Source: Dendrocalamus latiflorus (lineage: Eukaryota > Streptophyta > Magnoliopsida > Poales > Poaceae). Taken from it: a DNA stretch of 64,000 bases. Both the position numbers and the translations under genes were made by a program. Positions 11,170-23,130 of the stretch are shown piece by piece. The stretch's first letter is position 1. Each line of letters begins with the position of its first letter. The notes under the pieces were generated by a model that was not told the origin of the DNA, did no database searches, and worked only from the letters and a program-made list of their open reading frames with translations. The stretch spans positions 25,900,481 through 25,964,480 of the forward strand of contig CM029664.1 in the NCBI GenBank assembly GCA_017311315.1, given 5' to 3'.

Positions 11170-12066
11170 ATGGCCGGTTCATCCTCCGCTGCCTCGTGGG
11201 ACTATTACTCTCATGGCGAGAGTGTTGGAGCATTTGCTAGTCTTCTTCGACATCTTATGTAGTACTTGCAGTATCGCCAGCCGCCTATCTTCATGGGGCG
11301 GAAGGTACATATCCTGGATCGGGACTCTTGGTCAATGGAGGTATTCCTGTATGCACGGGATGAGGAATTCGATTCCCACACATACCCCATTAAGCATCCC
11401 CGGACCCGCTGTTTCGATGCTATCCAGGACGCAGCTCACCTTGCCATAGCTGATTTGTGCCACATGCACAAGGATGCTGTGCATCAGTCACCCTTTTGTT
11501 TCTTCATCGCTCCTCGAGCAGGACAGAGCTACCCGGAGCCCTTCGATATTCCTGCAGACGACCCCCGACTGTCACACCAGGTGCAGTTCACTCAGGTTAT
11601 GGCAATTACCTATGCTAGAGCCTTGGAGGAGATTGGACAGCTTCAGATGCTCCTCACTTCCAGCTACCAGCACTCCGACACTCTTCGGGCACAGCTTCGC
11701 CAGAGTCAGGCAGCAGAGTTCGAGCTGGCACGTCTTAGAGCCGCAGCTGACTACACGCTGTCTTCGCCCGTACCAGCTGCCGTCCCCAACGACCAGGCGC
11801 CGACTCGACGTTCGGGACTCCGCACCGTGCTCACAGCGCGCAAGAGTGTGCGGCGCCCTAGCCTGCTACCCGTCATCAACATCGGTGATCCCAGCAGGAA
11901 ACGCAGACTTTCCCATTCTCGCTCTTGTTCTCGGTCGACTGCCTCCAGTCGTAACCGTTCTCGTTCTCGCGCTTCAGCCGCGTGTGATTGTTCGCGGCAC
12001 CATGTGGACGAGCACGAGGAGGACCCTGAGGAGGATCCCGAGGAGCGCATCATCTTGGAGGATTAG
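11170..12066 (+). pseudogene. orf0 of RIRE3/8-like element
   Basis: A frame of about 298 codons from ATG 11170 to TAG 12064, broken by a premature TAG at 11260-11262 (codon 31). No enzyme domain is recognised. The N-terminal half is a compact mixed domain (FMGRKVHILDRDSW, IADLCHMHKDAV). The middle is helical and glutamine-rich. The C-terminus is basic and Ser/Arg-rich (SRSCSRSTASSRNRSRSR) and ends in an acidic run of Asp/Glu/Pro. Rice RIRE3 and RIRE8 are known to carry an extra orf0 upstream of gag, and the position here fits. The SR-like tail could suggest RNA binding, but this is inference. Confidence 0.7.
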
Positions 12067-12337
12067 TAGTCAGTTGAGTCAGTAGTACCCAAATAAATGT
12101 CTACGTCCTTAGAATGTTTTATATTATGTTTTGGTGTGCTAGATGGACTGTACCAAGCCTTTGTGCAGTTGTGGTACGGCCATTCTTAAAACTATTTTGA
12201 TTTCAATATAAGTTTCTTTCTAAGTTGTTGCTTGCTTCTTTCTTGTGTGTTGGTTTCTGATGTGGTTTAGTTTCCCCCTAAATCTCTTACCTGTGCTAGT
12301 TCCCTCTTATCTTTTGCTGTCCCCGGAACCGCTTTAG
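12067..12337 (+). other. orf0-gag spacer with 3' splice site before gag
   Basis: AT-rich spacer. A pyrimidine-rich stretch containing TTGCTGTCCCC leads to CCGCTTTAG, directly against the gag ATG. This arrangement repeats that before orf0. Confidence 0.45.
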
Positions 12338-15300
12338 ATGGTGAACACATGGAGCAACCCTGGCAGCAGCCGTGATACCAATGCCCAGCCAGACAACAAC
12401 ATTCCACCACCTCCTGCTCAAGCCCCTAACTTGGAGCAGATGATGGCTATGCAACTGCAATTACTTCAAGCCCTTGCTCAGAATCAAGTGCAACAAGCTC
12501 CGCAGGCACAAAACCAAGCACCCAGTGTAAGTTAGGAGAGTTTATGAGAACAAGACCTCCTAACTTTGCCGGTTCGGTGGATCCATTGGAGGCCGATGAT
12601 TGGATTAAGGATGTGGAGAAGAAGTTGATCCTAGCTCAATGCAGTGATCATGAAAAAGTGTTGTATGCAGCTCATCAGCTTAAAGGAATTGCTGCTAATT
12701 GGTGGGAAAATTATTGCGCTGCCCATCAAGATGTGCAAGCCATCACATGGGCTGAATTTGTTGAAGCTTTCCACACTGCACATATTCCTATGGGCATAAT
12801 GGAAATGAAGAAGAGGGAGTTTCACAAACTGCAGCAAGGAAACCTTAGCATTTCGGAGTACCTGAATAGGTTCACCCAACTATCCAGGTATGCCCCAAAG
12901 GATGTTGCATCGGAGTCAACGAAGATTTGGAGGATCATGTAGGGACTTGACCCCAACCTCAAGGTGCAGTTAGTGTCCAATGATTACCCAACGTTCCAAC
13001 ACATGGTGAACAAGGCCCTTATTCAAGAAGATGCTCAACGTCAATTGTATGAGACTCGGAAGAGGAAGTTTCAGGCTTAGCAGGGAGCAAGCAGCTCTCG
13101 ATTTCATCCCAATCCACCCCAGTTCAATAGGCCCTCAGAACCAAGTGTGCCAAGGACACCGTTTGCAGGACCCCGCCCAAATCCGCAAGCTCCACGAGCA
13201 AGCAATGGTGGCCAACTACAGCAGAACAGGACTTCAGCGGCAGGAGTGCAGTGTTTCAACTACAAGAACATGGGACATTATGCCAACAACTGTCCTCAGA
13301 AGCGCCCAGCTGTGACCCCTGTTCGTTTCAACTTGGGGACTACACCAACACGAGCTCCAACTGCAGGTCAAGGCCGTGGAACACCTCAAACTCCAAGGAC
13401 TCCGCAGGCAATGAGTAGAGGACACCTTAATCATGTTACCGCGGAGGCAGCTCAGGATGCACCCGACGTAGTTCTGGGTAAGTTTCTTGTCAACTCAGTA
13501 CCTGCATCAGCATTATTTGATTCTGGAGCTTCGCATTCTTTTGTGTCAAAAGATTTTGTTGAACGATATAATTGGGATGTGCGTTTGCTAAAGAACCCCA
13601 TGCTAGTCCAATCACCTGGAAAGGAAATGAGGACTAACACGGTTTGCCCTAGAGCAACCGTAGATATAAATGGAGTTAAATTCCTAGCGAATCTTATTAT
13701 AATAGACTCCAAGAGTTTAGATGTAATACTTGGTATGGATTGGTTAACCAAGTATAAAGGGCAGATAGATTGTGCCGATCGTGCTGTTACTATTACCAAC
13801 TCGGATGGAATCCAAGTAAGGTACAAGTCAAACACATCTTCTCAGAATAGGTGTGGGTTGAATAGTTTGAAGGGAATAACCCTGGAAAAGGTACCTATAG
13901 TAAGTGAATACCCAGATGTGTTCCCTGAAGATTTGCCAGGAATGCCGCCAGACAGAGAAATTGAGTTTGTTATCAACTTGGTACCTGGTACAGCTCCGAT
14001 TTCCAAGAGACCCTATCGTATGCCTGCAAATGACTTGGCCGAAGTTAAGAAGCAAATTCAGGAACTGCAAGAAAAAGGTTTTGTAAGACCAAGTTCTTCG
14101 CCGTGGGGAGCACCAGTACTACTAGTGAAGAAGAAAGATGGTAGTCTCCGTATGTGTGTAGACTATCGATCCTTGAATGATGTAACAATTAAGAACAAGT
14201 ACCCTCTGCCCCAGATAGATGATTTATTTGATCAGTTGAAAGGTTCATGTGTCTTCTCCAAGATTGATCTTCGATCAGGTTATCACCAATTGAAGATAAG
14301 ACCAGAAGATATACCAAAAACGACGTTTGATACTCGTTATGGACTATATGAATTTACAGTGATGTCCTTTGGCCTAACAAATGCCCCATCATATTTTATG
14401 AATCTGATGAATGAGGTGTTCATGGAATATTTGGATAAGTTTGTGGTAGTATTCATTGACGATATTTTGATATACTCTCGGAATGAGGAAGAGCATGCAA
14501 AACATTTGAGGATAGTTTTGGAAAAGCTCAGAGAACACCGGTTGTATGCCAAGTTTAGCAAGTGTGAGTTCTGGTTGAAGAAAGTAACTTTCTTGGGTCA
14601 TGTGATTTTTGCGGGAGGAGTGTCTGTAGATCCCAAAAAAGTAAAAGATGTTCTTAACTGGACGCAACCAAAGTCAGTATTCGAGATCAGAAGTTTTCTG
14701 GGACTGGCCGGTTATTATCGTCGCTTTATTGAAAGTTTCTCTAAGCTTGCAAGACCTCTCACCCAGTTACTAAAGAAGGAAAAGAAGTTTGAATGGAGTA
14801 AATCGTGTGAGGATAGTTTTCAAGAGCTGAAAAAGAGGTTAACTTCTGCACCAGTTTTAATGCTTCCGGATATTAGAAAGGATTTTGAAGTCTTCTGTGA
14901 TGCGTCAAGGCAAGGACTAGGCTGTGTTCTGATGCAAGAAGGAAAGGTAGTAGCCTATGCTTCAAGGCAATTGCGACCCCATGAGGAGAATTATCCAACC
15001 CATGATTTAGAGCTTGCTGCCGTCGTGCATGCTCTAAAAATATGGAGGCATTATTTGATCGGTAATCGCTGTGAGATTTACACGGATCATAAAAGTTTGA
15101 AGTATATATTTACCCAACCTGATCTCAATATGAGGCAAAGGAGATGGCTTGAGTTAATAAAGGATTATGACGTTGGAATCCATTACCATCTAGGAAAGGC
15201 TAATGTAGTAGCTGATGCCTTGAGCAGAAAGAGTTACTGCAATAATCTAAGGATTAAAGACAGTCAGCCTGCACTTCATGAAGAGTTTCAGCGACTCAAT

Positions 15301-16809
15301 TTAGAAGTAGTAGAGGAAGGATTCCTAGCTACTTTGGAAGTTGAACCAACTTTAGAAGAGCAAATCAAGGCAGCTCAAAAAGAGGACAAGTGTGTAGAGG
15401 AAATTAAAGATAACATGAAGAAAGGTAAAGCACCAGGATTTTCAGAAGATGAAGAAGGTATCATTTAGTTTGGAAAAAGAATTCTTGTACCCGAAAAGAA
15501 AGAAATAAAAGAGTTAATTCTGAAAGAAGCTCATGAATCTAGATATTCAATTCACCCTGGGAGTACCAAGATGTACCAAGATCTCAAAGAAAGGTATTGG
15601 TGGTCAAGTATGAAAAGACAGATTGCAGAGTATGTAGCTTTGTGTGATGTGTGCCAATGAATTAAAGATGAACATCAGCGGCCTGCCGGACTTTTGCAAC
15701 CTTTGCAGATACCCGAGTGGAAATGGGAAGAAATTGGTATGGACTTTATAACTGGATTACTGAGAACAAAATCAGGGCATGATTCAATTTGGGTTATTGT
15801 GGATCGTCTGACAAAAGTTACACATTTCATTCCAGTAAAGACCACTTACTCTGGAGATAGACTCGCAGAGCTATACATGTCAAGAATCGTATGTTTACAT
15901 GGAGTTCCAAAGAAGATTGTGTCAGATCGAGGATCTCAATTCACTTCGAGATTTTGGCAGAAGCTGCATGGACTTTTGGGCACAAATCTAAATTTCAGCA
16001 CAGCATAGCATCCGCAGACAGATGGACAAACAGAAAGAGTAAATCAAATTTTGGAAGACATGCTGAGAGCTTGTGTCTTAGCAAATAAGACTAGTTGGGA
16101 TCAAAGCTTGCCCTATGCAGAGTTTTCCTATAACAATAGTTATCAATCCAGCTTGCAAATGTCTCCATTTGAAGCTTTGTATGGCAGAAAATACAGGACA
16201 CCGTTGTATTGGAAAGAAACATGAGAAGGACAAGTGTTTGGACCAGATGTGTTGAAACAAGCAGAGGAACAAGTTCGCCTGATCCGAGACAGATTAAAAA
16301 CGGCACAAACCCGACAAAAAAGCTATGCAGATAACCATCGAAGAGCGTTAGAATTTGTACCCGGAGATCATGTTTATCTGAAAGTTTCGCCTCTCAAGGG
16401 AATGCGACGTTTTGGAGTCCGTGGAAAGCTCGCTCCTAGATTCATTGGACCATTTCCTGTTATAGCAAAAAGAGGAGAAGTTGCTTACCAGTTGAAGCTT
16501 CTGCCTCAGTTGTTGAATGTGCACGACGTCTTTCATGTGTCTCAGGTAAGAAAATGTCTCAGAGTGCCAGAAGAGCAAATGTCTCTAGATGAAGTGAATT
16601 TGAAGGACTTAACATATCCAGAGTATCCAGTCAAGATATTGGATGAAGCAGAGCGTCGTACGCGAAACAAGGTCATCAAATTTTGTAAAGTGCAGTGGAG
16701 CAACCATTCTGAATCGGAAGCAACTTGGGAGCGTGAAGAGGATCTAAGAGCAGAGTTCCCTAGTCTTTTTCCCAGTCCGTCCGAATCTCGGGGTCGAGAT
16801 TCTTTCTAA
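12338..16809 (+). pseudogene. gag-pol: chromovirus gag-pol polyprotein, decayed
   Basis: Gag starts at ATG 12338 in one frame and shifts to the main frame before 12544, where MRTRPPNFAG begins. The main frame then runs to 16809, broken only by stops at 12940, 13078, 15466, 15658, 16006 and 16222. In order: gag domain; zinc knuckle CFNYKNMGHYANNC, whose second Cys is replaced by Tyr; protease with DSGAS at 13519; reverse transcriptase with FIDD at 14452-14463; RNase H (EVFCDASRQGLGCVL); integrase with zinc region, MDFITGL, SDRGSQF and HPQTDGQTER; and a C-terminal chromodomain-like end (YPVKILDEAERRTR to ATWEREEDL). The pol order is that of Ty3/gypsy. Some stops fit C-to-T changes of CAG or CGA codons. 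It cannot make an intact polyprotein. Confidence 0.93.
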
Positions 16810-16820
16810 GGGGGTAGGTT
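16808..16820 (+). other. polypurine tract, chromovirus
   Basis: AAGGGGGTAGGTT lies immediately before the 3' LTR and overlaps the pol stop. It is the expected plus-strand primer for reverse transcription. Confidence 0.8.
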
Positions 16821-19800
16821 TGTAACTTCCCAAAAATCGTTTTCCTGAAAAATTTAACTTCAAATTAATAATTTTAAAAGTATTTTAATTTTTTCTTTGG
16901 ATTTATTTGGCTTTTAATTGGTTTTCTTAGTTTTCTGGAGTTTAAAACCTATTTTTAAAATTTTAAAAAAATATTTTAGGTTAAAAATTAAATACCAACA
17001 TTAGTTGGAAATATTTTATTTAAGTCCAAAATGTCACCAGGAGCTTCTGTGAATTTTCCTGGAATTTATGGAGGTATTTTCATATTTTTCCGAGGCTTAA
17101 ATAATTTCCTAGCCTTTTCTGAAAATCAAAATCAAATTCAAAAATTAAAAATCCAAAACCCTCCCTCCGGCCGACGCGTGGACGGCTCAGATCCGCCCAC
17201 ATCGCCGTCCGGCCCAATCCCGGCCGCTTCCCCTCTCCCTCCGCCAAGCGGGCCCGGCCCGTCAGTCTTCCCCGCCTACCCCTCCTCCTCGCCCGACGCG
17301 TGGACAGCTCGGATGAACCGAGTCCCCGCGTTCGGCCCATCTCGCCGTCCCCTCCCACTTAACCGCATCTGTCGCCCAATTTTCCCTTCGAGCTGCGTGG
17401 CTTCATCCGCTTCGCCCGCTCTCTCCCTCCCCTTCTCTCATTGCGCACGGGCCCCGCTGGTCAGGCCCATCTTCCTCCCTACGCCACCTTCCTTTCTCCT
17501 CTCCTCCTCTTTCCATCCTTGCGCCGGCGACCGAATCCCCGCTGATTCCGTCCTCCCTTCCCCGATTCCTCTCGGTTTTAGAAAGCGTGAGTCGTGCGGA
17601 TTTCAATCACGCGCTCGCCTTCCTTCCTCACCCCCTCCTTTCCTTTTTCCTCCACCCGAATCACCGCCGGCCGTCGAGATCTCCGGCGAGCAATTAAAGC
17701 GCCCCCGCCCCTCTCTGGCCCCTATAAAAAGCCCCCTCGGCCTCCCCACTCACCGCACCTCTTCCCTCCGCCCTCGCCCGCTTCTCCCGAGCCCCTCCTC
17801 GCTCTCGCGCCGTGCGCCTTACTCACCGCCATCGCCATCAAGTCCGGCGAGGAATCGCCGCCGCCTCGGGCAACGCCTCACCTCGCCGCTACCTCCGTCG
17901 TCTTCCCCGTGCGCCGGCGACCACCCTCAGCCCTTGGCCAAGCCTCCCCGTCGCCGGAGTGCCACCGCACCAGAACACCTGAACCCCTCCGGCCACCCCT
18001 TGCCGCTGGCACCGTCGTCTCCGTCCACCTTTGCCCGGCCCCCTTCATCAGATACCTCAAAAGGTATACTTACCCTATATGGGTAAGAAACACCCGAGTG
18101 CTTAGACGGTTACCAGCGCTGTCTCCTCCCCCTGGCTCCCTCGACGCGCGTTCGAGCCCCCGGCTCCGCACGCTGAGGTTGAGCCAATTCTTTTAATTTC
18201 CGCACTGATAGCCGGGCCCCACTCGTCAGCAGCCGCCCATCTGTGATGGCCACTAGCGTCTGGGCCCCACCCATCTGCGCTGGCCACTGACTTATGGGCC
18301 CAGAGCCTGATGGGTCCCACCTGTCAGTGACCAACAGCTCGTATGGCCACTGACAGAGGGGTCCCACTGGTCAGAGACCGAACTCAGTGGGCTCACTGTC
18401 ATGTGGGTCCCACCTATCATAGACTCAGAGAAAACCATAAAAGAAAAAGAATAAAATGTAAATTCTGTCAAGTTGGTCCCACCTGTCAGAAATTTAATAA
18501 TTTATGGATTTATCCAAACTGAGATTTTCAAATGAGCATAACTTTCTCATTTTAACTCCAAATTGAGCCGTTCAAATTTCTAAATTTTTCTAAAATCATA
18601 ATATATCCACTTATACCCTATTTTCGATTTTTTTTGAATTTTATTTGAATTTTTGCTTGTATTTATTTGCTTTGTCTATTCGTTTTTTTGCGCGTAGAAT
18701 CCGACGCCGCCGAAGAATTTGTCGAACCGCAGCAAGAGGGACCAACCAATGCACAAGAAGGCAAGTCTCCTTTGATCATTTTGAACCTATGTTTGAGAAA
18801 TGTTTTTAATTATTTTAAATTTATGTGCATCGCTATTTACTTAGAACTCTAGTTTTGGTATTACGGCATTAGTTAATCCAACCTTGTTATTGCCACAATT
18901 GAACTTGAATGCCATGTACCCTTGTAACCCTAGTATCACCTTTGTCTCGATAATGAGAATTACATAATCCTTTGGTAATATTAGAATGGTAGTAAAATGC
19001 TTAGTCATGCTATTCAATTCTTTTGTAACTATGGAATGGGAAATTCTACCGACGCTTGTGATTGTCCAAACTGAGCACTACCGTACAACCCCGAGTCTAT
19101 ATGGGTATGACCTAGCTGATTAAATCATGATAGTTTAGTTTAGGTGCCACCAGTGGAAAGTGGGTGCTAGGGATTTACTGGTTATCCACAGTGAGGGACA
19201 GGGATTTACTGTACTCATATGGTGCAAGAGGGGGCTTCGGACTGGGTGAATTTAACCCTTCTGCGGTGAAACCTCAGCGGGTGGTGTCTAGCTAGACTAG
19301 AGTGAGGAATAGGCTTTGTGATATTTTATCTGTGTCTCATGCCAAAGGAAGCGTGGTGACTGTTAAGATAATTTATCTCTTGGGGGTAAAGTTGTACAAC
19401 CTCTGCAGAGTGTCAAACTATTCGAATAGCCATGCCCACAGTCAAGGGCGGGCAAGGAATGCATTCACATGGTAGATCTTTGATTTTTCATTTTAAAAAC
19501 AAAGTTTTGGTATTTCGAGAGTGGAGGGAACTCTCGGAAGGGATCCTGGCGGTTGGAGCCAGTGTGGGTGGATGTAACCCGAAATTCTAAACTTTATCGA
19601 TTAGAATTGGTTAACTAGTGTTGGTGGTTAGAACCTTCACTATAAACTGCTTAATAGTTTCAATTAAAGCAATTACTTTGTCAAATTAATGCCTTCGAAA
19701 AATATTTAGAAGTAATTGAAATAAAACAGTGCTTTGTGTAAAAGAACCATATAGCCTTCCTTTGTCAAGCCTTGCATCTATTGCATTTTCCCAAGACTTG

Positions 19801-20179
19801 TGGAGTACTTTATGTACTCGCATGCTGCACTTAAAATCAACTCAGAAGAATATGAAGCTCAAGATGGAGACTACGACTACTTCGCTTGTGGATTCGACGA
19901 AGGATTCCCAGAGTACTAGGTCGTGCTTCCCCAGTCAATTGCCTGTGGCGTATTGATGGGTCTTCGCTGGATTTATCTTCTGCTTCCGCTGTGTTTTGTG
20001 TGTACGAGGTCTTGAAACCTCATTTGTAATAATGAGACCTTTCGGTCAGTACTCTATTATTGTAATAAAGCGTACTTGGTGATGTAATCATTTCTGTTTG
20101 ACTGTGTGCACTAGTTTTGATCTGGGACTAGTGCTGTAATACACAGAGGATCCGGGTTCGAAAATCTGGGGTCCCAACA
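16821..20179 (+). repeat. 3' LTR of chromovirus (3359 bp)
   Basis: Starts TGTAACTTCCC, ends GGGGTCCCAACA. It aligns to 5517-9027 with visible substitutions and small indels, plus a deletion of about 180 bp at 19048. TATA is at 17723-17729, the tRNA-like block at 18098-18158, and the donor-like GCAAGT at 18761. A 351-codon open frame at 17031-18086 is not kept in the 5' LTR and is not considered coding. Confidence 0.92.
18098..18158 (+). other. tRNA-like block in 3' LTR
   Basis: GTGCTTAGACGGTTA at 18098-18112 and GTTCGAGCC at 18150-18158. It is homologous to 6771-6835. The B-box part is identical and the A-box part has diverged. Confidence 0.55.
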
Positions 20180-21088
20180 GTTATCCTATGATCGTCTGGA
20201 TAGCCTATGGGGGGAAAGGGGTGAGATGGAGTTTGGACTTGTTGTGGATCACTTACCAATCTTCACAATGGTAAGTCCACTCAACGTCGGGCTACATGTT
20301 CCTCATTGGCCAGTGGATACCCATTAGTGGTTAATTGGTTCGTAGCCTACCGGGCAGAAGCTATAATAAAAAGAGCAGTGAAACGACCTTGTTATCTCAG
20401 CTCGGTCGCACGCTATTATGTTGCGTGTCTACAGCTTGACATATGAGTTTGAGATATTTTATGGGTAAAACTGGACAACTTTGTAGAGTATAATAAATGA
20501 TATTCGAATACGTCGTACTCTCAATCAATGGAACTGTGTTTCATGTGTGATTCCTATAACAGGGCATAAGTAGAATTTAAATTATTTAATGTAAAAATTA
20601 TGGATGAGAAAGCCCCCTTGCTAATTAAATAATGGTGTACTATTTTGAGTGCAAAGTTCTTTACTAGTAAACTTGCATCTATTCTTAGCATGTAACTCGT
20701 GACTCTATCCAGCAGAGCACCATGCATGGTAGTTAAATAGCCTTTCCATATGGCTTGTTTAGTATTTATTGAGTATTTAGTGTACTCAAACTTACTTATT
20801 TTTATCAGAATAAATACCTGAAGAATGAAGAATGCATCAGGTAACGTGTTGGGGTTGCAGCCACACTCAAGCGTTTCTGTGGGATTTTATTGGTTCTTTT
20901 GAATTTAAGTTAAGTTTGTGGCTTGAACGTCCGTAAAGCTAGTGTAGTTTGGCCGTTATGTTATATTTTAATTAAGCTAATCTTTTTTAAATACTCACAA
21001 GTAGACATGAAAGTTTTTTTGCCCGTAACTGAGCTTTAAGCCTGTTGTGAAAAGTACGACGGTTCTGTTATCGTAATGGGGTCGTCAC
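20180..21088 (+). mobile_element. 3' part of another gypsy LTR
   Basis: No coding frame. It resembles the distal half of chromovirus LTRs: a GGGTAAAACTGGACAAC segment followed by TATTCGAATA (20501-20510), then later text ending near GTCGTCACA at 21088. Both boundaries are junctions with other elements: the 3' LTR end of the chromovirus on the left, copia gag on the right. No flanking repeat was found, so it is a truncated remnant. Confidence 0.6.
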
Positions 21089-21499
21089 ATGCAACACCTC
21101 TCGCGAGGTTTGGTCCACGCTAAAACACATGTTCTCCTCGAGACCACGACGCAAGATCAAGCAAATCCGGTGTCTGATGGCGAACATGCACAAGATAGAA
21201 GAACCAGCCAGTACTTCACCAGGATGAAGAAACCTGCTGAGCGTTGGCCTCGATTGGCCAGCCACTTCGACAAGATGAGGTGGTCCCGTACATCTTGCTG
21301 GGACTGGATTTGGAGTATGATCCTTGCTGACTTCTATCACCACCAGACCTAATGATGTCTCTCTCAATGAGCTATATGCGTTTAATCATGAGACGCGGTT
21401 GCGTAAAACAGCACTGTCCTCCTGAGCGACGGCTCGACTAACTTTGTGTCACGCAACAACAATAGTCAAGGTGGTTGGTTGAGAAACAACAATAACAAG
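21089..21499 (+). pseudogene. copia gag fragment, left half of a split gene
   Basis: Plus-strand remnant of a Ty1/copia Gag (UBN2/retrotran_gag type). Recognisable pieces in shifting frames are YFTRMKKPA, DEVVPYILLGLDLEYD, LTSITTRP and LNELYAFNHETRL, then an Asn-rich linker (GGWLRNNNN). It stops at 21499, where a minus-strand gypsy LTR begins, and resumes at 52001 in the same Asn-rich linker. Several frameshifts are present. Confidence 0.72.
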
Positions 21500-21572
21500 T
21501 GTTGCAACCTAAATATACAAATCCAAATCTTCTATGTATGTTGCACTAGTCTAAGATCATAGTAATGCACAC
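21500..21572 (-). mobile_element. left piece of split gypsy solo LTR
   Basis: Starts TGTTGCAACC on the plus strand (the LTR 3' end, minus orientation). It is cut at 21572 by the Tat-like element and resumes at 47939. The flanking base run ACAAG (21495-21499) matches ACAAT at 52001-52005 with one difference. Confidence 0.65.
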
Positions 21573-21812
21573 TGTTGTAGGGGTGGCCCCCACCTAAGCC
21601 CAGCCGGCCTGTTAGAAGGTCATAAAGCCCAAAATGGGACATGTATAATGGCATAAATGCCCTTGAGAGGGATGCTCGAATGTAAGGGTACTATTGTAAA
21701 AACACTCCCCATGTAAGTATATATATCATCCAGGCCATAGGGAAACCCTAAGCATTTCTCATCTAACTCTCCACTACCATACTCTCTCTCTGTTTGGTCT
21801 GTAACCACAACA
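21573..21812 (+). repeat. 5' LTR of Tat-like element (240 bp)
   Basis: Runs from TGTTGTAGGGG to CCACAACA. TATATATAT at 21718-21726 is a probable TATA box. It matches 47700-47933 with few differences after position 21595. The first 25 bases differ. Confidence 0.85.
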
Positions 21813-21813
21813 G

Positions 21814-21829
21814 TTGGCGCCGTCCGTGG
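21814..21829 (+). other. primer-binding site, Tat-like element
   Basis: TTGGCGCCGTCCGTGG, one base after the LTR. TGGCGCC is the usual primer-site start in Tat/Athila-type gypsy elements. The exact tRNA is not assigned. Confidence 0.75.
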
Positions 21830-21864
21830 TGACGACAAGAGCAAGCCTCAAGATCCGAAGGAGG

Positions 21865-23130
21865 ATGGCACCGAAGAAAGCTCCATCGTCGGCGGCAAAG
21901 AAGAAGAAGGTGGGTGCGACGGAGTCTCACGTTAACACCAGGGCTTCGGCGTCGGCAGGCGCAGGCGTGGACGGCAACGCGAGTGCGACAACCATGAACA
22001 TCGACGCTCACGGCACGACGGTCGCCCTCGCCACCATCACCACGACGGTCGACCCCGCCACCGTCGCCACAACGGTCGAAAGTGCCGACCGGGTGGTTGG
22101 GGGCGGTAGCGCCGGTGCCCACGTTGGCACGGCCGCCGTCCTTACACCCGGTGGCAACGCGGGCCTCGTCCTCGACTCTGGAGTCCACCACGCTGGCGCA
22201 GCAGGCAACCCAGGAGCACAGGCCGTGGTCGCCGCTGTCCCGGCCATGTGACCAGGTGCGCCGATTGCCCCGGCTACGCCTGCAGCGGTGGATTGCGCCC
22301 TGCTGACGGCCATCGGCACGCTTCAGCGGGAGTTGGTGGATCTCCGCGTAGCCGTGCGGGACATGCAAGAGGTTCGGAGTCAGCAGACCCCGCCGATGGT
22401 CGCACCGGAGCCCACACCAGAACGGGCGGACATCCGCGACGCCCCCACGTCTAGTCGCGTCCTGCTGCGGCGTGTGGACCCGGAGTCCCCACTCTCTGCA
22501 GGTCTGCAGCAGTCGGCATGGCCAGAGGACTTCAAGTTCCCTAGCGCCATCGAGCCGTACAAAGGTGACATGGACCCTCGGGAGTTCATGCGTGTGTATG
22601 AGACCGCCATCGAAGCCGCTGGTGGAGACGACACCACGAAGGCGAAGGGACTCCCCCTCGCGTTACAAGGAGTGGCGTTCTCTTGATTCTTCACCATCGA
22701 GCCAAACTCTATATACGCATAGGAGCAGATCCGCGATCGACTCTACAACAACTTCCAGGGGAACTATGGCGAGTGCGTCGACACGGATCAGCTCTTTGCG
22801 GTCAAGCAAAAACCCTCAGCGAAACTCTGGGAGTACTTCAAGCGCTTTGCGAAGGTCCGCTGCCAGGTCAAGGATGTTAACGAGACAACCATCATCAACG
22901 CAGCGATACAGGGCATTCGCCCAGGTCCGCTGACCGAATACAATACGCGAAAGCCAATCAAGACGGTGGCGAAGCTCTTTGACAAGATGGAAGGGTACGC
23001 CAGGGCAAAGGAAGAGGCGCGGCGGTGCCAAGGTGATGACTTCGCCACCAATCAAGCGGAAGGCGCGACGAAGAACGAAGATCCGCCAAAGGAAGGCTCC
23101 TCGAAGGGCAAGCGCAAGCAGGAACCGTAG
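21865..23130 (+). pseudogene. gag: Tat-type gag with three in-frame stops
   Basis: A single frame from ATG 21865 (MAPKKAPSSAAKKKK) to TAG 23128-23130, about 421 codons. In-frame stops are TGA 22249, TGA 22684 and TAG 22720. The N-terminal third is basic, then Ala/Gly/Thr-rich. The gag domain begins near PEDFKFPSAIEPYKGDMD and contains EFMRVYETAIEAAGGD, NNFQGNY and FKRFAKVRCQV. The last two stops stand where Trp codons would be expected (TGG to TGA/TAG), and the first fits CGA to TGA, so all three fit cytosine deamination. No zinc knuckle, protease or RT follows. Confidence 0.82.

Larger units (their letters stand above)
5517..20179 (+). mobile_element. RIRE3/RIRE8-like Ty3/gypsy chromovirus, complete but inactive
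   Basis: Order on the plus strand: 5' LTR, initiator-Met tRNA primer site, orf0, gag, protease, reverse transcriptase, RNase H, integrase, C-terminal chromodomain, purine tract, 3' LTR. Both LTRs begin TGTAAC and end CCCAACA. RT before integrase and the chromodomain place it among chromoviruses. The very long LTRs and the orf0 upstream of gag resemble rice RIRE3/RIRE8 (Tekay/Del group). A SIRE solo LTR is inserted in the leader. Stop codons in orf0 and gag-pol show it cannot be autonomous. The five bases on each side (CGCTT and GTTAT) do not match, so the two flanks are not simply the two halves of one target. Confidence 0.9.

Noticed and set aside
17031..18086. 351-codon open frame as a gene
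   Set aside because: It lies in the GC-rich part of the 3' LTR, is Pro/Ser-rich, and its frame is not kept in the 5' LTR.
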